Source of the DNA: Lutraria lutraria
Lineage: Eukaryota; Mollusca; Bivalvia; Venerida; Mactridae
Length of the DNA: 64,000 nucleotides
Assembly: GCA_964023205.1 (NCBI GenBank)
Contig: OZ026843.1
Location: 10,025,093 to 10,089,092 of the forward strand
Direction of reading: 5' to 3'
Position numbers and translations under genes: made by a program. Every line of letters begins with the position of its first letter. Position 1 is the stretch's first letter. The notes beneath the pieces were generated by a model. That model saw only the letters and a program-made list of their open reading frames with translations. It made no database searches and was not told where the DNA came from. Of the stretch, positions 47,547 to 60,102 are shown one piece after another.

Positions 47547-49325
47547 TATATTGACAGAATTCTTAATTTTGTGCTATTTTATCCCTGTAACATTATGTTT
47601 TGACTGAACCCGTAAAAGAAGTTTCACATTTTCTATTTGTATGGACTTATGCCTAATGGCCTACATTGTAACTTGATTTGTTTTTTTTTACTCTGTGTTT
47701 GCAATTTCTGTTAAACTTCTATATTTGTATAAACTGACTTCAAAGAACAAAAGGAACAAATAGATATCACTGAGAATTGAAAATGTACTGAACAAAAATT
47801 TACAGTGTGTCACCTTCCTTTGTACAAAGATGCCATATCAAACATTTAAACTTTATTCATTTTTTTTTTGTATATATCATGAACCTCTTAAAGACTATTT
47901 AATGTTTTGTTTATTTAATTTAACATGTTCCAACCTTTTGGAAGTTATTTAATTTGAAGGTCAATAATTTTATCTACAGCAATAATATTGTTGTATTACC
48001 ACTATTTGTACTATATATCATTATATATATTTATTGTTTATCAGGTCACCTGAGCACAATGTGATCAACATCTCCTTCATTATATGTTTTCAATAATTCT
48101 TGACATGTCCCCTCAGAATCTAAGATTGTTTAAAATTTGCACTTGGGGTTAAAATTGGCTTGAGCTGGCCTGTGTGTTCATTTGCTGTATGGACTGTTTT
48201 AAGGAATTAGATGCCTAAATCCCAAAGTTATTATCTCAAAATCGGGCATACAGATTTTGAAAATCTTCATAATTTTAATAGGTTTCCGTGATAGAAAATA
48301 ATTTACCATGAGATTTAAAAAAAACAATGATATTCCTTTAATTATTTTCACTTTAAATTTGCATTGAAGTCAATAGGAGTGGACTATATTTCAAATATTG
48401 AAGGAAAAATTACATCCATTTCAATGAAGACACTTGGTAAATAGATGCAATAAAACCGTATCAATTTAAATACCATATTCTGGATCCATTACCTTAATAA
48501 TCTTCTTAGCCAAAACTGCACAAGGTTAGCATAGTTAGTGTTGGGCATTGTCTTCTTGTCTTCTAAGAAGATTTTCAAATTATGTCCCTTGCGTCAAAAT
48601 TGACACTGTCAAAGGGGCCGCATATTTTACATAGTTTATAAAAGAAATACATGTACCTGTATGTAACTGTAATAATAGTTTACCTGTAGTTGTATGTTGT
48701 ATGTTACAATAACTGATTCATATATGTGTGTGCGACCATGCATGCATGCTAAATTGTCTCGTGTGCAGTGTTTCCTGCTGGTTTGTTAACAGTTTATGAT
48801 GCTTCTATCTAAATGAATAGTTCAGCCAATCTACTTGATGTATTAAGATACAGTATTTGTATGTACGCTTTATAGATATCCAGTTTACCATGTATAGATG
48901 GTACATGTATGTTGTTGTGTATTTATATAACCTATCATGAAGTTAAATTATTTACTGTTATATATTTTTACCCCCTTCAGGCTCTATTTTGAAGTCATTG
49001 TTATGTAGGCTTTGTACCCTAAGTTAATCTGATGTTACATTGTATCTGCTGAGGCCATTATGTTTTATGATTTTGCTAAATGTCCAAGTGTGCCTAGATT
49101 TTGAGCTTTGTCAGCCAAAAAAAGAATTTGGTAAAGATAAAAAAGGGGGAAAACTGTTACCTATACTTTCATCAAGACGTTAACAGCATTTGAATTCATG
49201 CATTCTAATGTAGGATACAGTGACTCGCAGGAATCGGAACTGTTAGATTTCAAATCTAACAATCGTTTATATGTTCTTTTAAAGTGTTTAATATGATGTT
49301 TCTGTAATTAAAGTCAAGAAAATTG
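47547..49325 (+). other. Likely 3' UTR of the PPxY membrane protein gene
   Basis: A long AT-rich stretch follows the stop codon, with candidate poly(A) signals AATAAA near 48450 and ATTAAA near 49313. No other coding signal is present. The true end is uncertain. Confidence 0.45.
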
Positions 49326-50005
49326 ATATGTTTTTCAAAATGGGTTTTTGTGTGTGTGTGTTTTTAATAGGTAGCTAGATTTTGAAAAATAAGGTTGACA
49401 CATAACAAAATAAAAAATAGCATGGCCTTATCGTATACAGTGTGACTTTGGAATATTGGAACACCCTTGGGATGAGTAGAACTTTTGGTTTTCGGTTGTG
49501 TCCATTTTTTAAACATGTTGATCATCTCATGCTGTATTTGTATGTATCTTGGTATTTTGATGATGTTTTTATATCTCGTGATTTTTTGATTTTTTAAAGC
49601 TTTTTTCTCAACTATTGCCTGAAAATGTCCACAGTTTTACCAAAGTAGACAATATTTGACCTGATTGGTTAGTGATATTGGATAATGTACGCTTTAAAAT
49701 TTATTATAATATGATCTTTAGATAAACACAGTTTGATTGGGATAATGCCCAATTCATCATGACACATACATGTCATATTCAATGATGCAACATCATATTT
49801 GATGAAAATTTCGGAATTTCCCATCCTAAAAATAGAATCTGTTTATATTCATTCATGGAATTATTACTCGTTATTTGTGGTATATTCATCTTCAATTATG
49901 ATTAATATACATGTACATCACTGTTTATCAAATAATGCAGTAAAACTTGATATAAATGTTGTCCTCAATGTTTTTTAGATAAAATACATATGATAAAAGC
50001 AATTG

Positions 50006-50114
50006 TTGACTAGTAAGCCATTGAATATTATGTCATATTCACCAGCTGAATGCTGAGGTCAATATTGCATTCTGCCGGTGAATATCACATCATAATCAAT
50101 GGCTCACTAGTCAA
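50006..50114. mobile_element. Hairpin element (family Z), both arms present
   Basis: 'ttgactagtaagccattgaa' and 'catattcaccagctgaatgc' pair with 'gcattctgccggtgaatat' and 'tcaatggctcactagtcaa' across a 13-bp centre. One arm recurs at 20600-20670. Confidence 0.75.
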
Positions 50115-50889
50115 TAACTATATAATGTTACCTTAACTGCTGTACATCATGTTTTGTATTTTTAGCTTTATCACTCTGGTTGTGTAATACTATTTCGTAC
50201 AAAGAAGTAATTGTTCAGTCATTTAATTAGCTCACATGAGCAAGTGATCATAATGAGCTTTTGTGATTGGTCTTCGTTCATTGTGCAGTGTGTGTCAGGC
50301 GTGTGTCATCAACTCTTGCCTTGTGAACACGATAGAGGCCACTGTTTTTTAAAAGTTCATTGTGATTCATCAAATTAAATTGACTGAGTCGTTGTTATTG
50401 TATAGAATCTATACCGTACACAGTACATCTAGACTTAAAATAACCTACCATACAGGGGTTGCTAGTTCAGTGTGCAAATAGTACTTTTTCACCGATGTAT
50501 TCACTAGCATGGTATTGTCTTACAAAATAACAAAATAATAATTAATTACGTAAACGATGATTGGAGGGAAGAAAATAATGAGAATTCTGTCTCTAATTTT
50601 GTCAGGTTTTATTTCTTATATGGAAGTTAATGACTCAATGTTTCTATTACTATACTATTATTACTGGAGTTTTATTTAACCAAGAATCCTGTACACCGCC
50701 CTAAAATTATGGTGTCGAATTTCCTGAAACGCAGTTTGAATGAACTTTTCACCAAGATTGCTGATGCTACATTTTTACATAATGTCAAGAATAAAGATAG
50801 GAGTGTTTTCCTTATCAGGACCCATCTGGAAAATGACTGCAATCTAAATTTTTCTTTTTATTTTAGGCCTAGAATTTTTTTTCAGTGTG

Positions 50890-50939
50890 ACCAAGGACTT
50901 ATATAACATACAAGTCATGTATGTATATAAGTCCTTGGT
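50890..50939. repeat. 50-nt near-perfect hairpin
   Basis: ACCAAGGACTTATATA and its complement form a stem of about 21 bp with one bulged base and a 7-nt loop (AAGTCAT). It is shorter than typical animal microRNA precursors. It lies within non-coding sequence. Confidence 0.85.
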
Positions 50940-51377
50940 ATGATAACGGCAAATTGTCACTTTTGATCCACATTATTTCTTTGGCATCTGTGTAGTAAAC
51001 AACAAGCTTCTATCGTTTACATAGCTCTTACCTTAAAACTTTGGTTGAATGAAAAACTCTGTTTTCAAGTTTGTTAAAAAAATACTACTACTACAACTGA
51101 TAAAAATAAGTTCCTATACAAAATTTTGAACTTGGGTAGCGGGTAACTTAGAGCAAACAAAGCAATTTCTTAGTTAAGTCAGAGAATGTAGGGTCACTGT
51201 TTAGGCCAGCTGTCTTTTGTTTTGATATTGAGTGTTCCAGTCCTTTAGTAGGGACTGTCATACCAGCACGCCTACAGAGATTTGATCTGGAGTTTTCTTG
51301 AGTCAGAAATATGTAATAAATCTATAAGAAACTATGATTTCAGTGTAAATATTGTATAAGACAACATATACATAATA

Positions 51378-51690
51378 CAATAAAACCTGTGAACGTAGGT
51401 CACTCTTGGGTAGGACAGTATGTGGCATTTATTGTTAGGTGACCTTCCTTAAGAGGTTATTTTGTTCTTAATAATGATGGTTTTAAAAGAATAACATTAA
51501 TTCACAGGGTGGCCTGTATTTGGAGGTGGCCGCTGACTAGTGATGTAATGATAATCGAATAATCGTTGCTGACAGCTCGAGGTCGGCGACTATAGATGTT
51601 AGTGGTGTTAAATCGATGTTGTTACAAGTAGGTAGACTTTTTCAAGTCCGATTTTACAACACTACCGCTAACACAGGCTTGACTGTATTT
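51378..51690. mobile_element. MITE-like element (family E) with a possible nested insertion
   Basis: The block begins 'aaacctgtgaacgtaggtca' and contains 'cacagggtggcctgtatttg' plus 'gaggtggccgct', phrases shared with 9175-9262. In the 9.2 kb copy 'ggtggccgct' is followed at once by 'aatacgtgtttgactgta'. Here the equivalent 'aacacaggcttgactgta' comes about 125 bp later. Confidence 0.5.
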
Positions 51691-54600
51691 AGAGTTATGT
51701 TTGGGTGAGTCTGATCTGACCATTTATTGTTCTGATTCATATTGTATCATACTTTATTTATTATTTACTGATAATCCATAAAATTCATGCTTTGCTCAAA
51801 TGATACAGTGTGTATACTGTTAGACTCCCTTGTTTATGTTTAATTTACATTACAATATTTATCCAGATTATTTTAATTAAATGTGTATTAACTGTATTTG
51901 TGTTTTCTTTATTTTCTTGAATGTTAATTTGACCACGAACAACTGATATATCAAGTCATACATGTGCAATATAATTAATGTACATACAAAGTGAAACATG
52001 TACCTGAAAATAACATTTGAAACATCTTCAAATATTAATCAACATCCATTAATCATCAGTTATTACCTATAATGTTATGCATGGTACTCCATATTGACAT
52101 TACCTTAGTTTGGAGACACAGCAAGTAATAATTATGTAATCCTTGAAATATTGTTGCATTCTGCATTTTTGTTTTTCCTAGATTATCATTACTTTCCTGG
52201 TTTTCTGATGTAATGAAAAGAATGTGAATTCACTCATGCATATTGTTGATAATTATTACTGTGTATTAAAATTGGTTGACTTTAATATATCCTCAAGATG
52301 AGCTTGCTATCCTCTGGGAATGACAACAATATGGCAGGAATCATCATCTCAAATTTCTCACCTCAACAATTACTGGGGTTTTATGTATTTGTGCATCCTA
52401 CACAGATTGTTCTAGGTAGTTCATCTTGTGGTTTCCAACAGAAAAGGATTTTTTCCAACTAAAAAAAAATCCGAAAGTTTTGGACGAAATATGAAACTGT
52501 TATTTATCTTTCTAATCGAGGTCATATCATATAAGGGCAGACAGGATTAGTGACATTTAATGGAAGTCAGGTACACAAGCATGTGTTTATAAATGCATGT
52601 ATGTTCCAGTAAAGTCAAATACACAAACCTGTAGGTATATGCATGTATATTCGTGTAAGTCAAGTACACAAAACTGCACAAATTGATCAGACTTTGGAGA
52701 AGATTTCGGATGAATGCACTGATTCTTTTGTAATTCTTGATCATGCAAGTCGACAGATAAATTTAACTGGGCCTGATTAAAAGAAGCGCCAGAGTTGAGT
52801 AGCCAATAAATCAATGTCTTCCTTACGGAAGTCAAGTTATTTGGTGATGGTGTTTCTGAGCCTGCAACAGAAATAGTCGTCTGTGCTAAGATTGGACAAA
52901 ATTGCAGTTTGCTGGTACTCGTGGGCAAGGTTTCAGATCACATGGTACACATGGTTAAGTTTTTGTTTTGGTGAATGATCTGACAGAACTATACAGTAAA
53001 ATAAACAGCACAGTAAAATACTCTGCAGTTAATTGCATGCAGTAAAACATTATGCAGTAAACATATCATACAATTTAATACCAGTCGGCACCCTTGGCGA
53101 TGATAACATGATCTTCTGCTGGATATAGAATTATGTATTGCTAATTGAAATTTCGATGGAGTTATCCTTTTGTCATTGAAACGGGAGATTGTCTTTAAAA
53201 AGCTGTCACATGTGATATCTTAATTATTACATTGATGGATGGTTAATTATATGTATATCACTGTATCGCATGAAGTGTATAACACAGAGGAGCATCAGGC
53301 ATTAATTAATTATATTCAATAACGTTTTTGACTCAGCCTGAAGCTATAATTACGACAGCAGATAGCGTGGCTTATGTCAACGATCTTAGTCGAATTTCAT
53401 ATTTGCATGTACTGTCGCAATGTTCTATCCACAATAACAATCAAATGGCCCTGAAGAATATTTTTTCATAAACCTTTTTCTATTCATATCCACATGGTTC
53501 CGCTAAACATCAATTAAACATGATTGGTGTGAGATGATACAGCTTAGATGTAGTTCATATTTTCATAGGCGTAACTCAGGCCATCCTATTGGATGTTTGA
53601 GTTTTTGGTCGCAAAGTTTGGTCAAAAGACTGAACATACTTTATCACTGTCAGTGCAATACGATCACACGATGAGCCGGACAGGACACCAGATCTTAACC
53701 TGCGTTGTTTTTACCCGTGCTGGATTGATTGTTAAAGTTCATTGTAAACTATGATATTCAATTTGTGAGTCAGTCAACATCCGCAATGCTGTCTGATTCG
53801 TTTAGACGATAATTCTGTGAGTGCGCTGGAGCTTGGGATGTCTAAACAAGGAAGGCATACACGTGCCATAGACAGACATGACAACATTGCCTGAAGAAAG
53901 ACAACACTGGTACAAAGCATTATCGACAGTTTTCCCAAACACCATGAAGTCCATGTACATCGTTCACACTATGTATTGTAGTGTTTGTAAATTTATTCTC
54001 GTCAAATTCTGGACAAACGTGAACCTGTTGTTTATTTGTTATTTTCTACTAGTCGATTCCACTTCTTAATAAACACAGTCATGTTAACAACAATGCTTTT
54101 TTTAAAATGACCATGGAATTTTATAGACGATTTATATTTCAAATACCTGTTTCGCCCTGACAATCGTCCAATCATCCGGCATGGTAGTGTTATCTAACCT
54201 TTCCTACCAAAACAACGGACGATTTATCCCTAATGTTACATAGCTTTTGCTGCTAAAACAATGGATGAATTAATTGTCTGCTGGTCGACATTGTTGTGTA
54301 GCTTTTCCTACAAAAAAAAACACGATTGTCCTTCGTGTTATTTAATCTTTCCCTACACATGTGTTGGATGAGTTGCACACAGAGGAATACTCCATTTCTT
54401 AGCAATGATGTATTTTGAGTTTTGAAGAGTGTTTTATGTAAAGCAACCCTATATGACAAATTTGTTAAGTATCTAGGAGACTCTTCGACATCATTCACCG
54501 GTTAACGTTTACTGTTCAAGTTGTTTATATTTCACATTTACGTAAAATAAAACCTCTTATCTCGAGAAGATACTAGAACAGACTTTATGCTCGAGATAAA

Positions 54601-55869
54601 CAAGGTATTCGTAATACCAAGTTGCTTGGGGGGTGATTAAGCCAGAATGAGCGTACGCATTTATATGATGTAACGAAGTGCTTGTAAACGTATAAAATGT
54701 CACGTGACTGTGTTTTAGTCAGATTGGTGTATACAAGTTTGTTTAAATGTATTAAGCTGGCTGATTAAATTAAGTTTTCTATTCATGAACATATAAATGT
54801 TTTCAACTGTTCAATGTCACGTCCGAAAATCGTATTACTTTCATGCTGGAAACGTCTATTACCTTGACAAAGTGAAAATTACTTTGTTCTGCCAAGAACG
54901 CTTGTGTTGAAGGAAATAGTAAGTAACTTGTAGTATAAAGTCTTAATTAATTACATAATTGCATTAACAAAAGATAATCCTATAAAAAATATCTTGCAAA
55001 TGCGCATGCTATTAACTGGCAGGGCATTTACTCCATTCATATACTCAACCATTTTTAACGCCGATGCGACCACCATGTTGACAGCAAAATGATGCAAAGG
55101 AATCCTGTCATCTGATTGGTCAAAATAAGATGGATGACAGTTGTAGCCAATCAACAAGCGGCGATACTTTCAGTACGGTCTAGCGCGGTCTAAAATAAGT
55201 ATGGAATTCTTTCGTTTTGAAATAGTTGTCGAGCGATATTTTGTTGTTTTCGATGTAAATCGCACACGTGCAACAAAGCTGCTCTTTGAAAAGCAAGAAG
55301 CATGTTTATTGTACTGTTTGCGTTCAGTAATGCAGTTTTTATATGAAAAGATGCTGTTTTGTTGTGTTTACCTATAGAGAACGTCAAAAAGGACATCCTT
55401 AATAAATTTGTGTTGTTTTAGTGAAACTTCAAACCATTGTTTCGTGTGTTTTGTGGATTTTCATCAAATAAAAAGTTGTGACGCATAGATACCCCCTCCC
55501 CTGCTGTCAACCACAAGAAGAAAGTACATGTAGTTAGCTGGCTGTTTTTTATTGTGTGTTTGGCATGTCTGTTGAATTAACGTTGGGTACCTTCCCTTAT
55601 AGATAGGTATAAGTAGCCCAAGTAGCCAAAATTTAATTTTGTGACAAGTACCTGAGTAAAAAGAATCTTTGTCTGTGAGCTTGATGATTACACATTGACA
55701 CAAATACTTGTGCGTTAAATAATTATAATAAAACATATCTATCATTATTTGTTCAAGTTGTGTTCGTCAATAGCTTGTAGCATTTATATGTCACTATATT
55801 TAATCTATATCAAATTGTCATCTTTAGATGTTTACATGACATTAGACACTCAGTGTTGATTTAACTGTT

Positions 55870-56095
55870 ATTTTATATTTCTGCTGGTGACACTTCTATT
55901 CTATATTTCTCTTCATGTAACTATTGTTATTTCATATTTTTATTCGTGTTCCTATTGTTATTTTATATTTATGTTTAATGTAACTAAAAATGTATTGTTA
56001 TTTCATATTTCTATTCGTGATCCTATTGTTATTTTTTATTTTTGTCAATGTAATTATTGTTATTTTATATTTCAAGTGACAATGATTTCTGTACT
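55870..56095 (+). repeat. Imperfect minisatellite
   Basis: 'ctattgttattt' with 'atatttctattcgtg' or close variants recurs about six times at irregular 35-45 bp spacing. Confidence 0.7.
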
Positions 56096-56185
56096 TCGTT
56101 CTTCATACTGATATGAAAGAATCCATCATTATTAACGTTACCACTTTGTTATACTTATTACATCAATTGATAAACTTTATGCTAC

Positions 56186-56290
56186 GTGTCGTATCGTGTC
56201 GTATCGTATCGTGTCTTACCATGTCGTGTCGTGTCGTATCGTGTCGTACCATGTCGTGCCGTGCCAAACCGTGTCGTGTCAAGCCGTTCT
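56186..56290 (+). repeat. Pentanucleotide microsatellite
   Basis: An imperfect run of CGTGT, CGTAT, CGTAC and CGTGC units. Open frames across it translate to Ser/Cys/Arg repeats and are not genes. Confidence 0.9.
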
Positions 56291-56399
56291 GTGTTATTCT
56301 TTGCTTTACTATGCTATGCTATGTTACATATCTCTTTTTACTGTTCACAAGTACATTGTACATTCATTTCCATTAGTTGTATTTTAAATTCCTTTTAAT

Positions 56400-57551
56400 G
56401 ACAGTGTTTCTATTATGAACGGTATTAAGTTGGTGTCACCAGACCTGACGCTGTCATTATATTCTCAATTGAAAACAACGTTTCTCCTACCACGGTTTAA
56501 AAATCTGCAACCTCGGGATCACCGAATCGTTTTGAACGACAGTACTAAAGCATCAACAACTACGATCATATTAGTTCATATCATCATTGTGCCAGTACGG
56601 GATGTTTTATGTTGTATATTAGTATTGCGTCGATATGACAGAACGTGGAACTGGTTACTTGTGTGTATACACGGGTGCAAATTTGTTCGATCTATCATTT
56701 TGGTTTTAGAATGCTAAAAAGATCTTTGTTCGATACAAAAATTATGTTGTTTTATGTAAGGGGAAAAGGGGGGGTTTCCTCTTTCCAGGCGTGAAAAGTT
56801 GCTTTTAGATTTTTTTACATGTAATTTTCTATAGATATCCATTTATGTGACAGTCTCATGGCTGTGATATATGTACCATATTTAAACGTTTTTTACACTG
56901 AAAATAATATAATTATAATAATAACAACAGTGTAAGTTCTTATAATGTGTTACTCAGTATTTTGTTTTCCTCGATGATGAAGTTATGTTTGTTGAATTGA
57001 ACGGGGAAAAAACGTGCAGTTCATCCTGGATTCTTTCAAACTCCATGGTTATCACGAACCGCTTTCTTTTATCTAAACTTAATCGAATGTAAAAGACATA
57101 AAGCTATGTATATTTCGTCAAATCAGACAAAAAAATAAGTTTTCAGAATTTATTATTTTTTTAGATGTGAGTTCTTATCCATATACTGTCATAATATAAG
57201 TTATTATACGCAACCCGAGGATTGTAAAATTTGAAAATCTAATCCAGGTTTGTGAATCAGTAAAAATATTATTCGATCCAAATGTGATTTAGTAAGTCTT
57301 AAGTCAAATGTATCTTTTAGTATATATCTTCTTGCAGCAAGGTGAATATTGAAATCCACAAAAATAATCTGGCACAAAAGTCTAGCATTTCTGTTATCTC
57401 TACTAGAATTTAATCTTCATAATGTACTGGCATCCCTTATTAAATAGTGCGTTAGGGTTTCAGTAATAGATCCTCAACATGTCGAAATTGGAGTAAAACT
57501 TGTTGTTATGGTTACATCGTTATGACGTCATTACTTTCTGCTCGTACGTCA
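56400..57551. other. No gene seen
   Basis: AT-rich sequence. It may contain the 3' UTR of the candidate minus-strand gene ending at 57552. A frame at 56415-56717 (+) has no support. Confidence 0.4.
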
Positions 57552-58029
57552 TCAAATTTCTTCCGATCGGAGGTAATCGTCAATCATGTCTTCGTAAGAA
57601 GGATCTGGTTCTCTGTAAGTATAAAATGGACAAAATTCTTAACTGAAAACAGTAAAAAATGATACAAAAATTGATATTATTCAACTTTTTGGTTTAACAC
57701 CGTGTTCAACATTTTTTTCCTAGTTATATACGGTGGCCGATTCACCTGGAGATATTCTAACCAGTACCAACCACAAAGAACCGATAACTCTCCATAGGTG
57801 GATGAATATCGACGTGATTGTCGAAATTACATGAGAGGGGATGACCTGCAGCGACCAGTATTTGAACCCATATCGCCGGGTTACAAATCCCGCGCACTAA
57901 GCACTGGACCAGGACCGCGACTCAAGCATCGTAAACTTAGTTAGAACTCTTACAGAACACTGGTGGCAGTATCAGTGTTTGGTCCACAAATGATGCAAAA
58001 ATAATTCCCGTCACTGATCTTATTTATAC
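57552..58029 (-). CDS. Candidate last two exons of an unidentified gene (5' partial)
   Basis: The terminal exon 57552-57612 has acceptor 'tatacttacag' and reads EPDPSYEDMIDDYLRSEEI then TGA, an acidic tail with ordinary coding-like composition. Upstream, 57954 to about 58029 (acceptor uncertain: 58013 or 58029) reads DGNYFCIICGPNTDTATSV with donor 'ttct|gtaaga'. The phase-2 end of the first joins the second in frame to give Leu. The intron between them contains a SINE, and a MITE begins directly upstream of the first exon. I do not recognise the protein, and no further exon was found within the window. Chance matches cannot be excluded. Confidence 0.4.
57723..57927 (-). mobile_element. tRNA-derived SINE (family 3), minus strand
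   Basis: The minus-strand head has box A 'tggtccagtgcttagtgc' and box B 'gggttcaaatactgg'. The body shares 'tatcggttctttgtggttgg' with relatives at 11.3 and 59.5 kb, in diverged form. Confidence 0.75.
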
Positions 58030-58035
58030 TATCAA

Positions 58036-58432
58036 GGTAAAAAGCCAACTATATTATGTCTATATGCCAAACAATGTGGAACATCGCATCTCATTGTTTC
58101 AGCATAAAATTCCTACTGATTTCGGCATGAAATGAACAGTCTATTGTACACACATATCCGACCAATCAGATCGCTTGATAAATCACTCGCACTTGACTCA
58201 AAATGGCTTGCAGCGAAGTTAAATAACGAAAGGGACGCAATTTTACCGTTTCACAGTTATTAGATGTAATTGAATGAGATTTTCGGTAGGAATTAATATC
58301 TTATAGTTTATCTGAATGACATGTGTAGGAATTTTCCTTCAGCGCACATCTTTTATGCTGAAACAACGAGATGCGATGTTCCACATTGTTTGGCATATAG
58401 ACATAGTAGGCTTTTTATACTGCCATCTGTGT
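58036..58432. mobile_element. MITE with about 70-bp inverted arms
   Basis: The left arm ('aaaaagccaactat', 'gtctatatgccaaacaatgt', 'ggaacatcgcatctc', 'gtttcagcataaaa') is mirrored by the right arm ('tttatgctgaaac', 'gagatgcgatgttcc', 'acattgtttggcatatagac', 'ggctttttat'). The interior is non-coding. Confidence 0.8.
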
Positions 58433-59429
58433 TACAGAACACACTTCGTATTTTTTAGGGGGTGGGGTGCAGCAATAACCAATCAGAAGCTTACATGTCT
58501 AAATTGTTTTCATATTTTTTTCATAAAATTCCACTGAAAAGCCAGTCTGATAATAAGTCTGTAACTTGAAGACAAGTGTAGTTTAATATTTAATGTTTAA
58601 AGTTGTAATATAAGATACTGGTAGGATGCGCACGTTTATTTTTATAGCAAAATCAATTAAAAGAGGACACCGACTAACTTAATACCACAAGGATGTAACT
58701 CAATAATAGTCAACTAAGTTGTATACAGTATGATTAAATTATTCATGAGACCGCAGTAAAACAAATATAAGACGAATACATTATTTTTCATACTGGTATA
58801 TATACCACCAGTTGTTTCACCTAAACAAATCCTTTACCGATTTCTACATCATTTGATATGATAGAAGTGATAATTGACATGGTATATCTACTGTTAATTG
58901 TGATTGCCATACTATAATATACTGGTGTATTGAAGACGTTAGTAATGAAGACAATATCAAAATTATTTTTTGTGTTCCATGGATACACGCCTTTGATATT
59001 GACCTTTCTTTCGTGTCCAGTTTATAGTAAACCAATGCCCTTGTACCCTATACGATTGCCTCAATTATTAATTCTATGCCATATGTTGCCTCATTGCTGA
59101 AAGGGATATCCCAGGTTTGAACTACATGGTCAGTCCCCAGTGATTTCACCGACAATACACAAATAAAGAAGCCTAATATTTCTATGTTTTATGGTCATTC
59201 AGTCATGGGAAGTTATCCAGATCTTTTCTGTCTTAGATTCTCAACCTTCTTGGATAATAATTATTCTATCTAGATCTAGTTGCATGTATCCATGCTTGTG
59301 GTTGGTTTGAAATGCTTTTTAGAATTGTATTTTCTTTCTACCCATATTTTTTAACAAGTTCTAATCTAATATCTCCCGACGGCACTTCCCAAGAACCGAA
59401 CTATTTTGTTTCCTACTTAAGAAGCTGTC

Positions 59430-59688
59430 AAAGCCGGCCGTGACCCCGTGGTTAGTGCGAGCTGGATTTGTAAAGGGCGATCCGGGTTCGATTTCCTGTC
59501 GTGGGGGGTCATATCATTCCAAGAAAATTTGATAATGTCGATTTTCTTCCACATGCCGATAAGTTGCCGCTTCCTAGTGGAAGGGTAAGTTAGTACTTAA
59601 AATATCGTCCAGGAAAAACTAGTTAGATGAATCGGTCGCTGTGTGTAACTGAAAAAATGTTAAAAACAACAACAAATAAACAGACAAA
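59430..59688 (+). mobile_element. tRNA-derived SINE (family 3) with perfect 13-bp target duplication
   Basis: The insertion is bracketed by TTAAGAAGCTGTC at 59417-59429 and 59689-59701. The head has box A 'gtggttagtgcgagc' and box B 'gggttcgatttcc', the body has 'cctagtggaagggtaagtta', and the tail is 'aacaacaacaaataaacag'. The exact duplication indicates LINE-type target-primed insertion, fairly recent. Confidence 0.88.
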
Positions 59689-59929
59689 TTAAGAAGCTGT
59701 CGTTTTCATCCTTCTAAAGCCCCTCTATTTCCAAACGCGGCCCTATTATGTGTTCTCCAGGATGATGTCACTTGTTTGGATGCATTGATTGTAGTTTTGT
59801 TAATACGACTTTCACTATGTCTCTTGTAAACACCTCGGACGAAAACGTAAGTATATATTGAATTAGTAACTATCAGGGTTTACATAAAGAATATAAGAAT
59901 ATCAACATTAGTTCAGATGCATTCACATA

Positions 59930-60102
59930 CAGTGTAACCATTCCGAAGCAACACCATTTGAGAGTAGCAAAATTATGTTGTTGCTGTGAGGTTGTTGCTC
60001 TACAGATGTTAAATGAATAGTTAAATTGCTGTGGGAAATTTCATGCTGTTGTAGCAGACAGGTTGATTCTCAAGAGAGGACCGCTCTGGAGAGGTTGTAC
60101 AG
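59930..60102. mobile_element. Short hairpin MITE, family D
   Basis: The termini are CAGTGTAACC and GGTTGTACAG with TA on both sides. The interior 'gagagtagcaaaattat' and 'aaatgaatagttaaat' recur in the copy at 63309-63484. Confidence 0.75.

Larger units (their letters stand above)
49326..55860. other. Gene-poor region with scattered repeats
   Basis: No splice-supported exon was found. Listed separately: hairpins at 50006-50114 and 50890-50939 and a MITE-like element at 51378-51690. A 113-codon minus-strand frame at 52587-52928 has neither domain features nor good splice sites. A 10-bp inverted repeat (TTATCTCGAG...CTCGAGATAA) lies at about 54556-54600. Confidence 0.45.

Noticed and set aside
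47257..47607. Alternative frames over the GYQ-repeat exon, on both strands
   Set aside because: They are shadows of the PPxY protein exon. The chosen frame alone joins the signal-peptide exon in phase and shows a membrane helix.
56113..56398. Overlapping Cys/Ser/Arg-rich frames
   Set aside because: They are produced by the CGTGT/CGTAT microsatellite.
59817..59846. Possible plus-strand first exon reading MSLVNTSDEN with donor GTAAGT, and a 19-bp acceptor/donor-bounded block near 60302
   Set aside because: Too short to distinguish from chance. The phase does not join the candidate exon at 63896.
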